DNA from: Paraburkholderia graminis C4D1M
Lineage (GTDB): Bacteria; Pseudomonadota; Gammaproteobacteria; Burkholderiales; Burkholderiaceae
Direction: 5' to 3'
Length of the DNA: 64,000 bases
Assembly: GCF_000172415.1 (NCBI RefSeq)
Contig: NZ_ABLD01000003.1
Span: 248,001-312,000, forward strand
This document shows, one piece after another, positions 9,959 to 20,133 of this stretch. Position 1 is the first letter of the stretch. Each line of letters opens with the position of its first letter. Made by a program: the position numbers and the translations under genes. The notes below the pieces were generated by a model that had not been told where the DNA came from, did no database searches, and saw only the letters and a program-made list of their open reading frames with translations.

Positions 9959-11536
9959 TCAGGCGCCGTACGCCAGCGCGAGGAACACTCGCGCAAGCGC
10001 CGCGCCGACACCGACTGCCACGCCGAACAGCAGCAAGCCTTGCAGCAGCCGGTTCGTGCGTTTCTGCTCGAGCAGGATCTGCCGGATCATGTCGTCGTTG
10101 CCGACGCGCCCATGATCGTGCCGCTCGGCCAATACATGATGGATCAGCCGCGGCAATTGCGGCAGCGTCTTGCTCCACTGCGGCGCCTCGATCTTCAACC
10201 GCTCGTACCAGCCGCGCAGCCCGATCTGCTCGTTCATCCAGCGTTCGAGATAGGGCTTCGCCGTCTTCCACAAATCGAGTTCGGGATCGAGCGAGCGGCC
10301 GAGCCCCTCGACGTTGAGCATGGTTTTTTGCAGCAGCACGAGCTGCGGCTGAATTTCGACGTTGAAGCGGCGCGACGTCGAAAACAGGCGCATCAGCACC
10401 TGACCGAGCGAAATGTCCTTCAGCGCGCGGTCGAAATACGGCTCGCATACCGCGCGAATCGCGCTTTCCAGTTCCTCGACGCGCGTGGTCGGCGGCACCC
10501 AGCCCGACTCGAGATGCAGCGTCGCGACGCGATGGTAGTCGCGCTTGAAAAAGGCGAGGAAGTTCTGCGCGAGGTAGTTCTTGTCGAAGTCCGACAGCGC
10601 CCCGATGATGCCGAAATCAAGCGCGATATAGCGGCCGAAGTGCGCCGGATCGAGGCTCACCTGGATGTTGCCGGGGTGCATGTCCGCGTGGAAAAAGCCG
10701 TCGCGGAACACCTGCGTGAAGAAAATCTCCACACCTTCGCGCGCGAGCTTCGGAATATCCACGCCCGCCGCGCGCAGCGTATCCACCTGGCTGATCGGCA
10801 CGCCGACCATGCGCTCCATCACGAGCACGGTGGGCGTGCAAAATTCCCAATACATTTCGGGCACGAGCAGCAGATCGAGCCCGGCGAAATTGCGGCGCAA
10901 CTGGCTGCCGTTGGCGGCCTCGCGCATCAGATCGAGTTCGTCGTGCAGATACTTGTCGAACTCGGCGACCACTTCGCGCGGCTTCAGGCGCTTGCCGTCG
11001 GCCCACAAGCGCTCGGCCCATACGGCGATGTCGCGCAGCAACGCGAGGTCCGAATCAATCACCGGCAGCATGTTCGGGCGCAGCACTTTCACGGCGACAG
11101 CCTTGCCCGCGTGCTGCCCGGCCTTCACGGTCGCGAAGTGCACCTGCGCGATGGAAGCGCTGGCCACCGGCACGCGCTCGAAATCGTCGAACAGCACATC
11201 GACCGGCGCGCCGAGCGACTTCTCGACGAGCCCGATGGCTACCGTCGAATCGAACGGCGGCACCTGGTCCTGGAGCTTCGCGAGTTCGTTGGCGATGTCG
11301 ACGGGCAACAGATCGCGCCGCGTCGACAGCACCTGCCCGAACTTGACGAAGATCGGCCCGAGGCTTTCTAGCGCGAGGCGCAAGCGCACGCCAGGCGGCG
11401 CGTCGAAATTCCGTCCGAGCGTGGTGATACGCAGCAGCATGCGCACGCGCCGGTCGTTGATGCGGCCGAGCATCATCTCGTCGAGACCGAAGCGGATAAC
11501 CGTGAAAAAGATCTTGAGGAAACGCAGAAAACGCAT
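9959..11536 (-). CDS. ubiB: Ubiquinone biosynthesis kinase-like protein UbiB
   Basis: A 525-residue ABC1/ADCK/UbiB protein. The KxGQ motif appears as [14 protein letters not shown], the Ala-rich loop as ASASIAQVH, the catalytic loop as [11 protein letters not shown] and the metal motif as DFGIIG. Two hydrophobic segments close the C-terminus ([20 protein letters not shown] region), anchoring it in the inner membrane. UbiB is an atypical ATPase needed for ubiquinone synthesis. It lies 15 bp downstream of ubiJ and belongs with ubiE further upstream. Confidence 0.97.
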   Translation of the reverse strand: MRFLRFLKIFFTVIRFGLDEMMLGRINDRRVRMLLRITTLGRNFDAPPGVRLRLALESLGPIFVKFGQVLSTRRDLLPVDIANELAKLQDQVPPFDSTVAIGLVEKSLGAPVDVLFDDFERVPVASASIAQVHFATVKAGQHAGKAVAVKVLRPNMLPVIDSDLALLRDIAVWAERLWADGKRLKPREVVAEFDKYLHDELDLMREAANGSQLRRNFAGLDLLLVPEMYWEFCTPTVLVMERMVGVPISQVDTLRAAGVDIPKLAREGVEIFFTQVFRDGFFHADMHPGNIQVSLDPAHFGRYIALDFGIIGALSDFDKNYLAQNFLAFFKRDYHRVATLHLESGWVPPTTRVEELESAIRAVCEPYFDRALKDISLGQVLMRLFSTSRRFNVEIQPQLVLLQKTMLNVEGLGRSLDPELDLWKTAKPYLERWMNEQIGLRGWYERLKIEAPQWSKTLPQLPRLIHHVLAERHDHGRVGNDDMIRQILLEQKRTNRLLQGLLLFGVAVGVGAALARVFLALAYGA

Positions 11537-11551
11537 AGTGGTGCCCGGTGA

Positions 11552-12196
11552 CTAGCGCGTGCCGCGCAACGTGGCGGCGCTGCCCGGCGCGACGGCGCCG
11601 CGGGCTTCGACCTTCTGTTCAAGACGCTGGATGCGTTTTTCGACTCGCGCGAGCGCATCGCGTGCTTGCGCCAGCTCGACGTTGAAGTCGTCGAGCGCGG
11701 TGCGGCGCACGAGTTGCGGATTTTCGTCCAGCAGATATTCGGCGGCCGTGTCGAGCAGATTGCGGCCGGTGCGCTGCACATGTTCGCCGACCGTGCGCGC
11801 AATCGACGCGACCCGCCACGCGGGGCCGTCGCCGATCAGCTTCGCCAGATCTTCTTCCGGCTCCCAGCGCAAATGCTCCGCCAGTTTGGCGATGACGGTC
11901 GCGAACTCGGCGTCGCCGTCGATCTTCACGTGCTTCATGACCGCGGCCTGGCCACCCTGGACGAACGCCGGCAACGCATCCGACGGCACCGAAAGCGTCA
12001 CGTCGAACTGTTGCGCGTCGGTTTCGCCGAGCGCGCCCAGATAGCCGTCCGGCTGCACGACGAGCGCCAGCACGACCGGCGGCGACGACAGTCGCGCGGT
12101 CTTGCCCGCGTAAGGGGCGAGGCGCTCGCGAGCCCACGATTCGCGGGCGAGCAGATGATTGACGGCAGCGACAAAGGGCTTGGCGGCGAGGGTCAT
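11552..12196 (-). CDS. ubiJ: Ubiquinone biosynthesis accessory factor UbiJ (SCP2)
   Basis: A 214-residue protein with an N-terminal SCP2-like lipid-binding region (residues about 15-110; VLALVVQPDGYLGALGE, GGQAAVMKHVKIDGDAEFA) and a C-terminal coiled coil (DDFNVELAQARDALARVEKR and beyond). This is the UbiJ layout; with UbiK it scaffolds the cytosolic ubiquinone-synthesis complex. The start at 12196 (MTLAAKPFVAAVNHLL) matches the family; an ATG 12 bases upstream is less likely. No good Shine-Dalgarno sequence is visible, and a strong terminator hairpin ends 15 bp upstream. Confidence 0.92.
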   Translation of the reverse strand: MTLAAKPFVAAVNHLLARESWARERLAPYAGKTARLSSPPVVLALVVQPDGYLGALGETDAQQFDVTLSVPSDALPAFVQGGQAAVMKHVKIDGDAEFATVIAKLAEHLRWEPEEDLAKLIGDGPAWRVASIARTVGEHVQRTGRNLLDTAAEYLLDENPQLVRRTALDDFNVELAQARDALARVEKRIQRLEQKVEARGAVAPGSAATLRGTR

Positions 12197-12211
12197 TGAA
12201 GGTGGCAAGAA

Positions 12212-12243
12212 AAAACCCGCGGGAGCGACTGCTCGCGCGGGTT
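12212..12243 (-). terminator. Terminator hairpin in the ubiJ leader
   Basis: Arms AACCCGCG and CGCGGGTT, extended inward by GCGA-type pairing, form a GC-rich stem. On the minus strand it is followed by TTTTTTCTT. It is well placed to end the ubiE–Tim44 transcript, but the T-run lies only about 15 bp before the ubiJ start codon, so ubiJ–ubiB would need read-through or a promoter overlapping the hairpin. Confidence 0.85.
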
Positions 12244-12389
12244 CCTATTGTAACGTCCGTTCGCTTCGCGGCCTGCCTGGCTGAACGGCTAATCGTGGGC
12301 CTTGATGATCAACCGCGGATCAGCGTCGGGCGACATGTGCGCACGTTGCAAGCGAACCACCGGACGGACGGCCGCGACGCTCTCGCGTC

Positions 12390-13388
12390 TCAGTGCTGCG
12401 CGACCTGCTGGATGCCGGCGAGCAGCCAGCCTTCGCCCGGACGGTTCGCCTTGGACAGATTCCACACTTCGACGAACGGCTCGGCCGCCGCACCCGGCGC
12501 CTCGCGGATCAGCCCGGAGAAGCGCACGCTCGCGAAGTATTCGTTCGCGCGTTCTTCGACGCCGAGCAAATCGGCGTTCAACTGCACGACATCCGTCTGA
12601 TTCGTTCCGGCGCCGCGCGAAGACAGGTCGACGCGAACCTCGGCGAACATTTCCGGCGTGGTGAACTCGCGGATGTCGTCGATATTGCCGACGTCCCATG
12701 CGGCTTGCAGTCGCACGAAATACACCTTCGCGTTGCGCAGGAACGCTTCGGAATCGAAGCCGGCCGGCACGCTCGGCGTTGCGTTCACGGACGGCGTGGT
12801 CAGCGGATTGCCTTGCGGCTCAAGATACGAACCGGTAGGCGGCGCCGTGTAGCGCGGCTCTTGCGGCTCCTGCGTATAGCCCGTGGCGCCGGAATTCAGC
12901 GACGGCGAATGCCCGGCGTAAGCCGGTTGCGACGTATCGCGCTTGCGGCCCAGGAAGCGGCGGATCAGCCAGATGCCGATCATCGCGAGCAATGCGATCA
13001 CGATGATGTTGGCCATGGCGCCCGCGAACGCGCCGCCCAGACCGAAGTGCGACAGCAACGCGGCGATGCCGAGACCGGCTGCGAGACCGGCGATGGGCCC
13101 AAGCCAGCGCGAGCGGTTAGGCTGCGCGGCCGGCGCCGGTGTAGGCGCAGGCGCGGGTTGCGCGCGCTGCTGCATGGCCGGGTTGGTCGGCGAAGGTTGC
13201 GGCGCAGCCTGCTGCTGAACGGTGTTCGACTGACGGCCGATGCTGCGGCCGCCGCCCATGCGGCGCGCTTCGGCGTCGAGCGAGGCGACGGAGCCGGCCA
13301 CGATCAGACCGACCATTGCGATCAGTCCGATTCTTCTCGCCAGCGACCGCTTGACCTTACGGGGAGATAACAGCATTGAATCGGACAT
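12390..13388 (-). CDS. Tim44-domain membrane protein
   Basis: A 332-residue protein. A short N-terminal hydrophobic segment (RIGLIAMVGLIVAGSVASL) looks like a signal or anchor, followed by a Pro/Gln/Ala-rich linker. Two membrane segments lie at about 95-150 (PIAGLAAGLGIAALLSHFG and MANIIVIALLAMIGIWLIRRF). Residues about 205-332 form the Tim44-like domain (FDSEAFLRNAKVYFVRLQAAWD, TTPEMFAEV). Bacterial members have been named MRP-like or Tim44-like, and their role is not settled. It sits 38 bp downstream of ubiE. The start at 13388 (MSDSMLLSPRKVKRS) gives a proper N-in signal. Confidence 0.88.
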   Translation of the reverse strand: MSDSMLLSPRKVKRSLARRIGLIAMVGLIVAGSVASLDAEARRMGGGRSIGRQSNTVQQQAAPQPSPTNPAMQQRAQPAPAPTPAPAAQPNRSRWLGPIAGLAAGLGIAALLSHFGLGGAFAGAMANIIVIALLAMIGIWLIRRFLGRKRDTSQPAYAGHSPSLNSGATGYTQEPQEPRYTAPPTGSYLEPQGNPLTTPSVNATPSVPAGFDSEAFLRNAKVYFVRLQAAWDVGNIDDIREFTTPEMFAEVRVDLSSRGAGTNQTDVVQLNADLLGVEERANEYFASVRFSGLIREAPGAAAEPFVEVWNLSKANRPGEGWLLAGIQQVAQH

Positions 13389-13426
13389 TTCGGTGCATTC
13401 CTTTAAAAATCGACGGGTTAGGAACC

Positions 13427-14158
13427 CTAGTATTTGGTCCCCACATGCAAAGCTACCACGCCGGCTGACAAATTGTAATATTTGACGCTGTCGAGGCCCG
13501 CTTGTTCCATCATTGTTTTTAAAGTTTCCTGGTCCGGGTGCATGCGGATCGATTCGGCCAGGTAGCGGTAGCTCTCCGCGTCTTTCGCAAAACGCTCGCC
13601 GAGCCACGGCAAGACCTTGAACGAATAGACGTCGTAGGCCTTTTTCAGCGGGTCCCAGACCTTCGAGAATTCCAGCACCAGCAGACGCCCGCCCGGCTTC
13701 AGCACGCGGCGCATTTCCGCCAGCGCGATGTCCTTATGCGTCATATTGCGCAAGCCGAATGCCACGGTGACCACATCGAAATAGTTGTCCGGGAAGGGAA
13801 TCTTCTCGGCGTCGCAGAGCAGCGCCGGCGTAATCACGCCCTTGTCGAGCAGACGGTCGCGGCCGACACGCAGCATCGACTCGTTGATGTCCGTGTGCCA
13901 GACCTCACCGGTTTCGCCCGCCTGCTTCGCAAACGCCTTCGACAGATCGCCCGTGCCGCCCGCGATGTCGAGCACCTTGTAGCCCGGCCGCACGTGGGCC
14001 TGCGCGATCGTGAACATCTTCCACGCACGGTGCAACCCGCCCGACATCAGGTCGTTCATCAAGTCGTAGTTGGCGGCCACCGAGTGGAACACGCCCGCCA
14101 CCTTCTGCGCCTTTTCCTGTTCGTCGACCGATTGAAAGCCGAAGTGGGTTTTGCTCAT
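13427..14158 (-). CDS. ubiE: Demethylmenaquinone/2-polyprenyl-methoxybenzoquinol methylase
   Basis: A 243-residue class I methyltransferase of standard UbiE length. It opens with [21 protein letters not shown] and has the UbiE signature region [20 protein letters not shown] motif [13 protein letters not shown] and the family motif [21 protein letters not shown]. It performs the C-methylation step in ubiquinone synthesis (and menaquinone where present). It is in the same run of minus-strand genes as ubiJ and ubiB, grouping three ubiquinone functions within 4.3 kb. Confidence 0.97.
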   Translation of the reverse strand: MSKTHFGFQSVDEQEKAQKVAGVFHSVAANYDLMNDLMSGGLHRAWKMFTIAQAHVRPGYKVLDIAGGTGDLSKAFAKQAGETGEVWHTDINESMLRVGRDRLLDKGVITPALLCDAEKIPFPDNYFDVVTVAFGLRNMTHKDIALAEMRRVLKPGGRLLVLEFSKVWDPLKKAYDVYSFKVLPWLGERFAKDAESYRYLAESIRMHPDQETLKTMMEQAGLDSVKYYNLSAGVVALHVGTKY

Positions 14159-14225
14159 CGCGCTTGTCCTTTCCGCGTATTCTGAAAATATTGCGCCGCA
14201 GGTGCGGCAGTTCTGGCGAATCGTA

Positions 14226-14639
14226 TCAGTGACGGTGCCCGTGCGCAGCGCCCGGCGGGGCCATCGGCGTATCGCGGTCGACGCCGGCCGCAGCCAGTTT
14301 GTCGAGATACGCGCGCCACAGTTCATCCTGGCGCCGTGCCAGATCGTAGAGCAGGTCCCACGAATAGATGCCGGTGGAGTGCCCGTCGGAGAACGTCGGC
14401 TGAATGGCGTAGTTGCCGACGCCTTCGATCATCGTGATCGTGACGTCGCGCTTGCCGGTTTGCAGCGTTTCCTGGCCGGGACCGTGGCCCTGTACTTCCG
14501 CCGACGGCGAATACACGCGCAGCAGCTCGAACGGCAGCCGGTACGATTCGCCGCTCGCGTACTGCAATTCCAGCACGCGCGACTTCGAATGCACGACGAC
14601 GCCGGTCGGCACCGGAGTATCGGGAGTCAGTCCGCTCAT
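14226..14639 (-). CDS. DUF971 (gamma-butyrobetaine hydroxylase-like N-terminal) protein
   Basis: A 137-residue protein with the DUF971 pattern: [26 protein letters not shown] in the first third and [26 protein letters not shown] in the middle. The C-terminus is His-rich (GAAHGHRH) and may bind metal. Stand-alone DUF971 proteins are common; links to Fe-S protein maturation have been proposed for the family, but nothing here proves this. It lies between the HIT gene and ubiE, all on the minus strand with gaps under 90 bp. Confidence 0.88.
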   Translation of the reverse strand: MSGLTPDTPVPTGVVVHSKSRVLELQYASGESYRLPFELLRVYSPSAEVQGHGPGQETLQTGKRDVTITMIEGVGNYAIQPTFSDGHSTGIYSWDLLYDLARRQDELWRAYLDKLAAAGVDRDTPMAPPGAAHGHRH

Positions 14640-14723
14640 GATGGCCTCGATAGGTCGATATGAAAGCGCCGCCGCGCCCGATGCGCCCCATGAGCGCGGC
14701 GCGAAGCGGCGGGTGAATGGCGC

Positions 14724-15152
14724 TCAGGCGAGAGCGTGTTCGATTTCCTGCCGCACCGCTTCGCGCAGCAGCGTGGCCTGCGCGCGGCGCGACGACAGCA
14801 TCGCTTCGGACACCGTGCGCTGGCGCGGCGCCCAGATGGGCAGCGGGAAATGAGCGTCGTTCGAGAAACGCGGAATGACGTGCCAATGCACATGCGGCAC
14901 CTGGTTGCCGAGGCTCGCGAGGTTCACCTTCGCCGGCTGAAGAATGCGCCGCATCGCGCGCTCGACCGCATACACCGCCTTCATCACACGATCGCGGCCC
15001 GCCGCGTCGAGATCCGAAAACTCGGCTACGTGCTCGTTCCAGATCACGCGGCAAAAGCCCGGGTAATCGTGTTCGTCGGCGAGGACGACGCGCAACGTGT
15101 CGTCCTGCCACAGCACATCGCCGCCATCTTCACGGCAAAAAACGCAATCCAT
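14724..15152 (-). CDS. HIT family hydrolase
   Basis: A 142-residue histidine-triad protein. The triad HVHWHVIPRF is present near residue 90, and the N-terminal CVFCREDGG has the CxxC pair common in HIT proteins. These enzymes hydrolyse nucleoside phosphoramidates or dinucleoside polyphosphates; the substrate here is unknown. The start at 15152 (MDCVFC) is the usual opening. It starts 34 bp after the large FAD/Fe-S oxidoreductase ends, so it is probably in that operon. Confidence 0.9.
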   Translation of the reverse strand: MDCVFCREDGGDVLWQDDTLRVVLADEHDYPGFCRVIWNEHVAEFSDLDAAGRDRVMKAVYAVERAMRRILQPAKVNLASLGNQVPHVHWHVIPRFSNDAHFPLPIWAPRQRTVSEAMLSSRRAQATLLREAVRQEIEHALA

Positions 15153-15186
15153 CGTCGTCCTCAGGCAAAAATCGTCAGTCGTGCCA

Positions 15187-18100
15187 TTAAACCAGCACGC
15201 GCTCGATTCCGCCATTGTTCGCACGCTGCACGTAGTCGACCATCCAGTCTTCACCGAGCACATGACGCGCCATTTCGACGACGATGTAATCCGCCTCGAT
15301 GCCCGCGTCTTCGTTGTAGCGCGACAGACCTTGCAGGCAAGACGGGCAGCTCGTGAGAATCTTGACGTCGGTAGCGCCCTTCGGCTGCGGACCGTCGCCG
15401 GCCTTCAGCACGGAGCCATTCGCCGCACCCGCGGTGCCGGCCGATGCATTGGCCGGATTGATCGCGTTCGCGCCGGCTTCGGCGACGAGCGGAATACCGC
15501 GCAGCTTGGCCGCGCCCTTGCGGATTTCCTCTTCCTTGCGAAAGCGCACCTGCGTCGAAATGTCGGGACGCGTGACCGCGAGCGTGCCCGATTCGCCGCA
15601 GCAACGATCGTTCTTTTCGATCTTGTAGCCGTCCTTCTCGGAACCCATCAGCGCGTTCACCAGCTTGACCGGGTCCATCGTCTTGATCGGCGTGTGGCAC
15701 GGGTCGTGGTACATGTAGCGCGTGCCTGTGACGCCGTCGAGCTTCATGCCTTTTTCAAGCAGAAACTCGTGAATGTCGATGATCCGGCAGCCCGGGAAAA
15801 TCTTGTCGAATTCATAACCGGCGAGCTGGTCGTAGCAGGTGCCGCACGACACCACCACCGTTTTGATGTCGAGATAGTTCAGCGTATTCGCGACGCGATG
15901 GAACAGCACGCGGTTGTCGGTGACGATCTGCTCGGCCTTGTCGAACTGACCCGAGCCGCGCTGCGGATAGCCGCAGCACAGATAGCCCGGCGGCAGCACC
16001 GTTTGCACGCCCGCTTCCCACAGCATCGCCTGAGTCGCTAGGCCGACCTGCGAGAAAAGCCGCTCGGAACCACAGCCGGGGAAGTAGAACACCGCTTCCG
16101 TATCTGCCGTGGTCGTCTTCGGATTGCGGATGATCGGGACGATCTTGTTGTCCTCGATATCGAGCAATGCGCGCGCGGTTTTCTTCGGCAGATTGCCCGG
16201 CATCTTCTTGTTCATGAAGTGGATCACCTGCTGCGTGACCGGCGGCTTGCCGACCGTTGCGGGCGGGTGCGCCGTCTGCTTCTTCGCGAACTTCTTCAGC
16301 ACTTCGTTGCCGAGGCGCTGCGCCTTGTAGCCGATGCCCATCATCGCCGTGCGCGCGAGGTTGATGGTCTGCGGATTCGTCGCGTTGAGGAAGAACATGC
16401 CGGCTGCGTTGCCCGGATTGAACTTCTTCTTGCCCATTTTGCGCAGCAGGTTGCGCATGTTCATGGTCACATCGCCGAAGTCGATCTTCACTGGGCACGG
16501 CGTCACGCATTTGTGGCACACGGTGCAGTGATCGGCGACATCGCCGAACTCGTCCCAATGCTTGATCGACACGCCGCGGCGCGTCTGCTCTTCGTACAGG
16601 AACGCCTCGACCAGCAGCGACGTCGCGAGAATCTTGTTGCGCGGGCTGTACAGCAGGTTCGCGCGCGGCACGTGGGTCGCGCACACCGGCTTGCACTTGC
16701 CGCAACGCAAACAGTCCTTGATCGACTCCGAAATCGCGCCGATATCCGACTGCTGCATGATCAGCGATTCATAGCCCATCAGGCCGAAGCTCGGCGTGTA
16801 GGCGTTACGCAAGTCGGCGCCTTCGAGCAGCTTGCCCGCGTTGAAGCGGCCATGCGGATCGACGCGCTGCTTATACGCGCGGAATTCGCCGATCTCGTCG
16901 TCGGTGAGAAATTCGAGCTTCGTGATGCCGATGCCGTGCTCGCCGGAAATCACGCCGTCGAGCGAACGCGCGAGCTTCATGATGCGCGCGACCGCCGTGT
17001 GGGCGTCTTGCAGCATCTCGTAGTTGTCGGAGTTCACCGGCAGGTTCGTGTGCACGTTGCCGTCGCCCGCGTGCATGTGCAGCGCGACGAACACGCGGCC
17101 GCGCAGCACCTGCTTGTGGATCGCCTGCGCTTCGTCGAGGATCGGCTTGAACTCGCCGCCGTTGAAAATCTGCCGCAATTCAGCGCGGATTTCCTGCTTC
17201 CACGACACGCGGATCGTTCGGTCCTGCGTGACATGGAACACGGTCGCATCAGCTTGTGCGTCGACGCGATCGGCGAATTTTTCGGCGAGCGCTTCGTAGC
17301 CGAGCCCGACGAGATAATGCTGCGCCTCGCGCAACGACAGGTCGAGCTTGTCGCGCAAAAACTCCCAACGCGTGCGCACGCGCTTGAGCAGATCCAGCGC
17401 CTGCTGCACGCGGTCTTCGAGCAGTTCGGCGCTCGGAATTTCATTGGCGTCGTCGCTCTTGCCGAGCGGCAGCTTGCCTGCCTTGAAGAACGCTTCGAGC
17501 GCGTCGACAAGTTGCAGCTTGTTCTTGATCGACAGCTCGATGTTGATCCGCTCGATGCCGTCCGTGTACTCGCCCATGCGGTCGAGCGGAATCACCACGT
17601 CTTCGTTGATCTTGAACGCGTTGGTGTGCTTCGCGATCGCGGCGGTGCGGCTGCGGTCGAGCCAGAAGCGCTTGCGCGCCTCGGCGCTGACCGCGACGAA
17701 ACCTTCGCCGCTCTTGCCGTTGGCCATGCGCACGACTTCCGACGTCGCCTGTGCAACCGCATCCGCATCGTTACCGACGATGTCGCCGATCAGCACCATC
17801 TTCGGAAAGCCGTTGCGCTTGCTCTTGGTCGCGTAGCCGACCGCGCGGAGATAGCGCTCGTCGAGATGTTCGAGACCAGCCAGAATCGCGCCGCCCTGCT
17901 TCGACGTTTCGAACAGATAGTCCTTGATTTCGACGATGCTCGGAATCGCTTCGCGCGCCTGGCCGAAGAATTCGAGGCACACAGTGCGCGTATGCGCGGG
18001 CATCTTGTGCAGCACCCAGCGCGCGGACGTGATGAGTCCGTCGCAGCCTTCCTTCTGCACGCCAGGCAAACCGGCGAGGAATTTGTCGGTGACGTCTTTA

Positions 18101-19281
18101 CCCAGACCTTCCTTGCGGAACACGCGGCCCTTGATGTCGAGCGCTTCCGTGCGCAGCAGCTTCTCGCCCGGCGCATAGTTGCCGTCGAACCATTTCAGCT
18201 CGAAACGCGCGACTTCAATATCGTGAATCTTGCCGAGGTTGTGATCCAGACGCGTGACTTCGAGCCAGTTGCCTTCCGGATCGACCATGCGCCACCAGGC
18301 GAGGTTGTCGAGCGCCGTGCCCCACAGCACCGCTTTCTTGCCGCCGGCGTTCATCGCGACATTGCCGCCGACGCACGATGCGTCGAGCGAAGTCGGATCG
18401 ACGGCGAACACGAAGCCCGCCTGCTCGGCCGCCTCGGTCACGCGGCGCGTGACGACGCCCGCGCCGGAGAAAATGGTCGGCACTTTGCGATCGACGCCCG
18501 GCAGTTCGGTCATTTCGACTGCGCCGAGCTGTTCGAGCTTTTCGGTATTGATGACGGCCGAGAACGGCGTGAGCGGCACCGCGCCGCCCGTGTAGCCGGT
18601 GCCGCCGCCGCGCGGAATCACCGTCAGCCCGAGCTCGAAGCAAGCCTTGATCATGCCGGCGATCTCGGCTTCGGTATCCGGCGTCAGCACGACGAACGGA
18701 TATTCGACGCGCCAGTCGGTCGCGTCGGTCACATGCGAGACGCGCGACAAACCGTCGAACTTGATGTTGTCTTTTTCGGTGACACGGCCGAGCACCTTCG
18801 TCGCGCGGCGGCGCAGATCGTAGGTCTTCTGAAATTCGCTTTCGAATTCGTCGACGGCGCGGCGCGCGGCCTGCACCAGCGTTTCCACGCGCGCGGCGCG
18901 GTCGACGCCCGCTTCGTCGCCATGCTCGGTGAGATCGGCGCGGCGGCGCTTCTCGATCTCGGACAGACGATGATGCAGCGCCTCGATCAGCATCGCGCGG
19001 CGCTTGGGGTTGTCGAGCAGGTCGTCCTGCAGATACGGGTTACGGCGCACCACCCAGATGTCGCCGAGCACTTCATAGAGCATGCGCGCCGAGCGGCCGG
19101 TGCGGCGCTCCGCGCGCAGTTCGGCCAACGCGGCCCAGGCGTCGTCGCCTAGCAGACGAATGACGATTTCCCGGTCGGAAAACGACGTGTAGTTGTAGGG
19201 AATTTCGCGCAGGCGCGCTTCGGGATCGGCGGCGACCGCAGTGGCGGCTCCGTGCGGATCGAATACTTGAGGTGCGTTCAT
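15187..19281 (-). CDS. FAD-linked oxidase fused to Fe-S/CCG domains (DUF3683 type)
   Basis: One 1364-residue protein. Residues about 20-180 correspond to the DUF3683-type lead. A PCMH-type FAD domain follows ([34 protein letters not shown]), then the FAD-oxidase C-terminal region ending with [11 protein letters not shown] near residue 855. Two 4Fe-4S motifs come next ([11 protein letters not shown] with a trailing CAT, and [12 protein letters not shown]). The last third has two CCG modules ([10 protein letters not shown] with [15 protein letters not shown] with CCGESGT) plus SCPSCLQG. This equals a GlcD/Dld subunit joined to a GlpC/LldE-type subunit, so it probably oxidises a 2-hydroxy acid such as D-lactate or glycolate and passes electrons to quinone. 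The substrate is inferred from family only. Confidence 0.9.
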   Translation of the reverse strand: MNAPQVFDPHGAATAVAADPEARLREIPYNYTSFSDREIVIRLLGDDAWAALAELRAERRTGRSARMLYEVLGDIWVVRRNPYLQDDLLDNPKRRAMLIEALHHRLSEIEKRRRADLTEHGDEAGVDRAARVETLVQAARRAVDEFESEFQKTYDLRRRATKVLGRVTEKDNIKFDGLSRVSHVTDATDWRVEYPFVVLTPDTEAEIAGMIKACFELGLTVIPRGGGTGYTGGAVPLTPFSAVINTEKLEQLGAVEMTELPGVDRKVPTIFSGAGVVTRRVTEAAEQAGFVFAVDPTSLDASCVGGNVAMNAGGKKAVLWGTALDNLAWWRMVDPEGNWLEVTRLDHNLGKIHDIEVARFELKWFDGNYAPGEKLLRTEALDIKGRVFRKEGLGKDVTDKFLAGLPGVQKEGCDGLITSARWVLHKMPAHTRTVCLEFFGQAREAIPSIVEIKDYLFETSKQGGAILAGLEHLDERYLRAVGYATKSKRNGFPKMVLIGDIVGNDADAVAQATSEVVRMANGKSGEGFVAVSAEARKRFWLDRSRTAAIAKHTNAFKINEDVVIPLDRMGEYTDGIERINIELSIKNKLQLVDALEAFFKAGKLPLGKSDDANEIPSAELLEDRVQQALDLLKRVRTRWEFLRDKLDLSLREAQHYLVGLGYEALAEKFADRVDAQADATVFHVTQDRTIRVSWKQEIRAELRQIFNGGEFKPILDEAQAIHKQVLRGRVFVALHMHAGDGNVHTNLPVNSDNYEMLQDAHTAVARIMKLARSLDGVISGEHGIGITKLEFLTDDEIGEFRAYKQRVDPHGRFNAGKLLEGADLRNAYTPSFGLMGYESLIMQQSDIGAISESIKDCLRCGKCKPVCATHVPRANLLYSPRNKILATSLLVEAFLYEEQTRRGVSIKHWDEFGDVADHCTVCHKCVTPCPVKIDFGDVTMNMRNLLRKMGKKKFNPGNAAGMFFLNATNPQTINLARTAMMGIGYKAQRLGNEVLKKFAKKQTAHPPATVGKPPVTQQVIHFMNKKMPGNLPKKTARALLDIEDNKIVPIIRNPKTTTADTEAVFYFPGCGSERLFSQVGLATQAMLWEAGVQTVLPPGYLCCGYPQRGSGQFDKAEQIVTDNRVLFHRVANTLNYLDIKTVVVSCGTCYDQLAGYEFDKIFPGCRIIDIHEFLLEKGMKLDGVTGTRYMYHDPCHTPIKTMDPVKLVNALMGSEKDGYKIEKNDRCCGESGTLAVTRPDISTQVRFRKEEEIRKGAAKLRGIPLVAEAGANAINPANASAGTAGAANGSVLKAGDGPQPKGATDVKILTSCPSCLQGLSRYNEDAGIEADYIVVEMARHVLGEDWMVDYVQRANNGGIERVLV

Positions 19282-19661
19282 GTGTGGACGACTCGGTGGA
19301 TCAGCCCGACGCTCTCGTGGCGAGGCGCCGGCTGACTGTGCGCGTGGGGCGCAATGCTTGGAAATCTTCTTGGGAGCGAAGCGCCACCGACGGTCTACTC
19401 ACGTCGGACGCTTCGCGGCGCTCAGATACTGCTACACGATCGTGCCTGGCGGACGTGACGCTCCGCCGCGGGGCGAGACTCACGCGGGACGGGCATCAAA
19501 TGGGCGATCCGAGGCTGCCAGTGCATCTTCCGATCCTTATTCCAAAATGGAATTCTACCGCATCGGCCAACGCCGCGTTGAGGGCGGAAAAGGAGGCGGC
19601 GGCGGGGCTGAGGGCCAGGCAGTGCACCGCAGTCCGCGCTATGAGCCGCCCCATTCCGCAC
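19282..19661. other. 380-bp region upstream of the FAD/Fe-S oxidoreductase
   Basis: No convincing gene was found here. It must hold the promoter of the large oxidoreductase gene on the minus strand and the 3' end of the DUF2269 message. The one distinct element is the inverted repeat at 19539-19553. Confidence 0.5.
19539..19553. promoter_or_regulatory. Inverted repeat, possible operator
   Basis: ATTCCA–AAA–TGGAAT has perfect 6-bp arms around three bases and lies in a locally AT-rich patch about 260 bp upstream of the oxidoreductase start. A GntR- or IclR-type repressor site is possible. No such regulator gene is adjacent. Confidence 0.35.
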
Positions 19662-20126
19662 TCAGGCGCCCTTCGTCACCATCAGCCAGAAGATGCCGAC
19701 AAAGGCAAAGAATGCGATTGCGCCGAGCGCGACCCAGATCCACAGCATTCGCCAGTAGGCGGCGCTCAGCGGACGCCCGGTTTCAGCGCTCACGCGGGCC
19801 GACGCGGCGAGGCGCATCTGCAGGAACACCACGGGCAGCCAGCAGCCGATGGCCAGCACATACAGCCCAATCGACCACGCGAGCCAGCCGCTTGCCAACT
19901 GCATGTTCGCCAGATGCGCGAGGTAAAGCCCGGTGGCCGGCTGCAGGATCGCGGTGGGCGTGGTGAACAGCCAGTCGGCGATCACCACGAGCCGGGTGAC
20001 GCGCGCGACGGTCCTCGCATCGCGGCCGAGGCTGGTCAGCAGCATGTAAAAGGCGGAGCCGATGCCGGTGCCGAACAGAATCGTCGATGAAAGCACGTGC
20101 AGCCATTTGATGACGAGGTAGGTCAT
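19662..20126 (-). CDS. DUF2269 family integral membrane protein
   Basis: A 154-residue protein with four hydrophobic segments, opening MTYLVIKWLHVLSSTILFGTG, which is the typical start of DUF2269 proteins; the histidine in this segment is conserved in the family. Function is unknown. The start at 20126 lies seven bases after the stop of the SDR-DoxX gene, so the two genes are probably coexpressed, a pairing that suggests a shared membrane role. Confidence 0.85.
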   Translation of the reverse strand: MTYLVIKWLHVLSSTILFGTGIGSAFYMLLTSLGRDARTVARVTRLVVIADWLFTTPTAILQPATGLYLAHLANMQLASGWLAWSIGLYVLAIGCWLPVVFLQMRLAASARVSAETGRPLSAAYWRMLWIWVALGAIAFFAFVGIFWLMVTKGA

Positions 20127-20133
20127 GGGTAAT

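Noticed and set aside
16219..19152. A 977-codon open frame on the plus strand opposite the FAD/Fe-S oxidoreductase
   Set aside because: It is an antisense shadow caused by high GC. The protein has no family features, while the minus strand encodes a clear enzyme. The same applies to long antisense frames over aspS, ubiB, uvrA and the D-aminoacylase gene.
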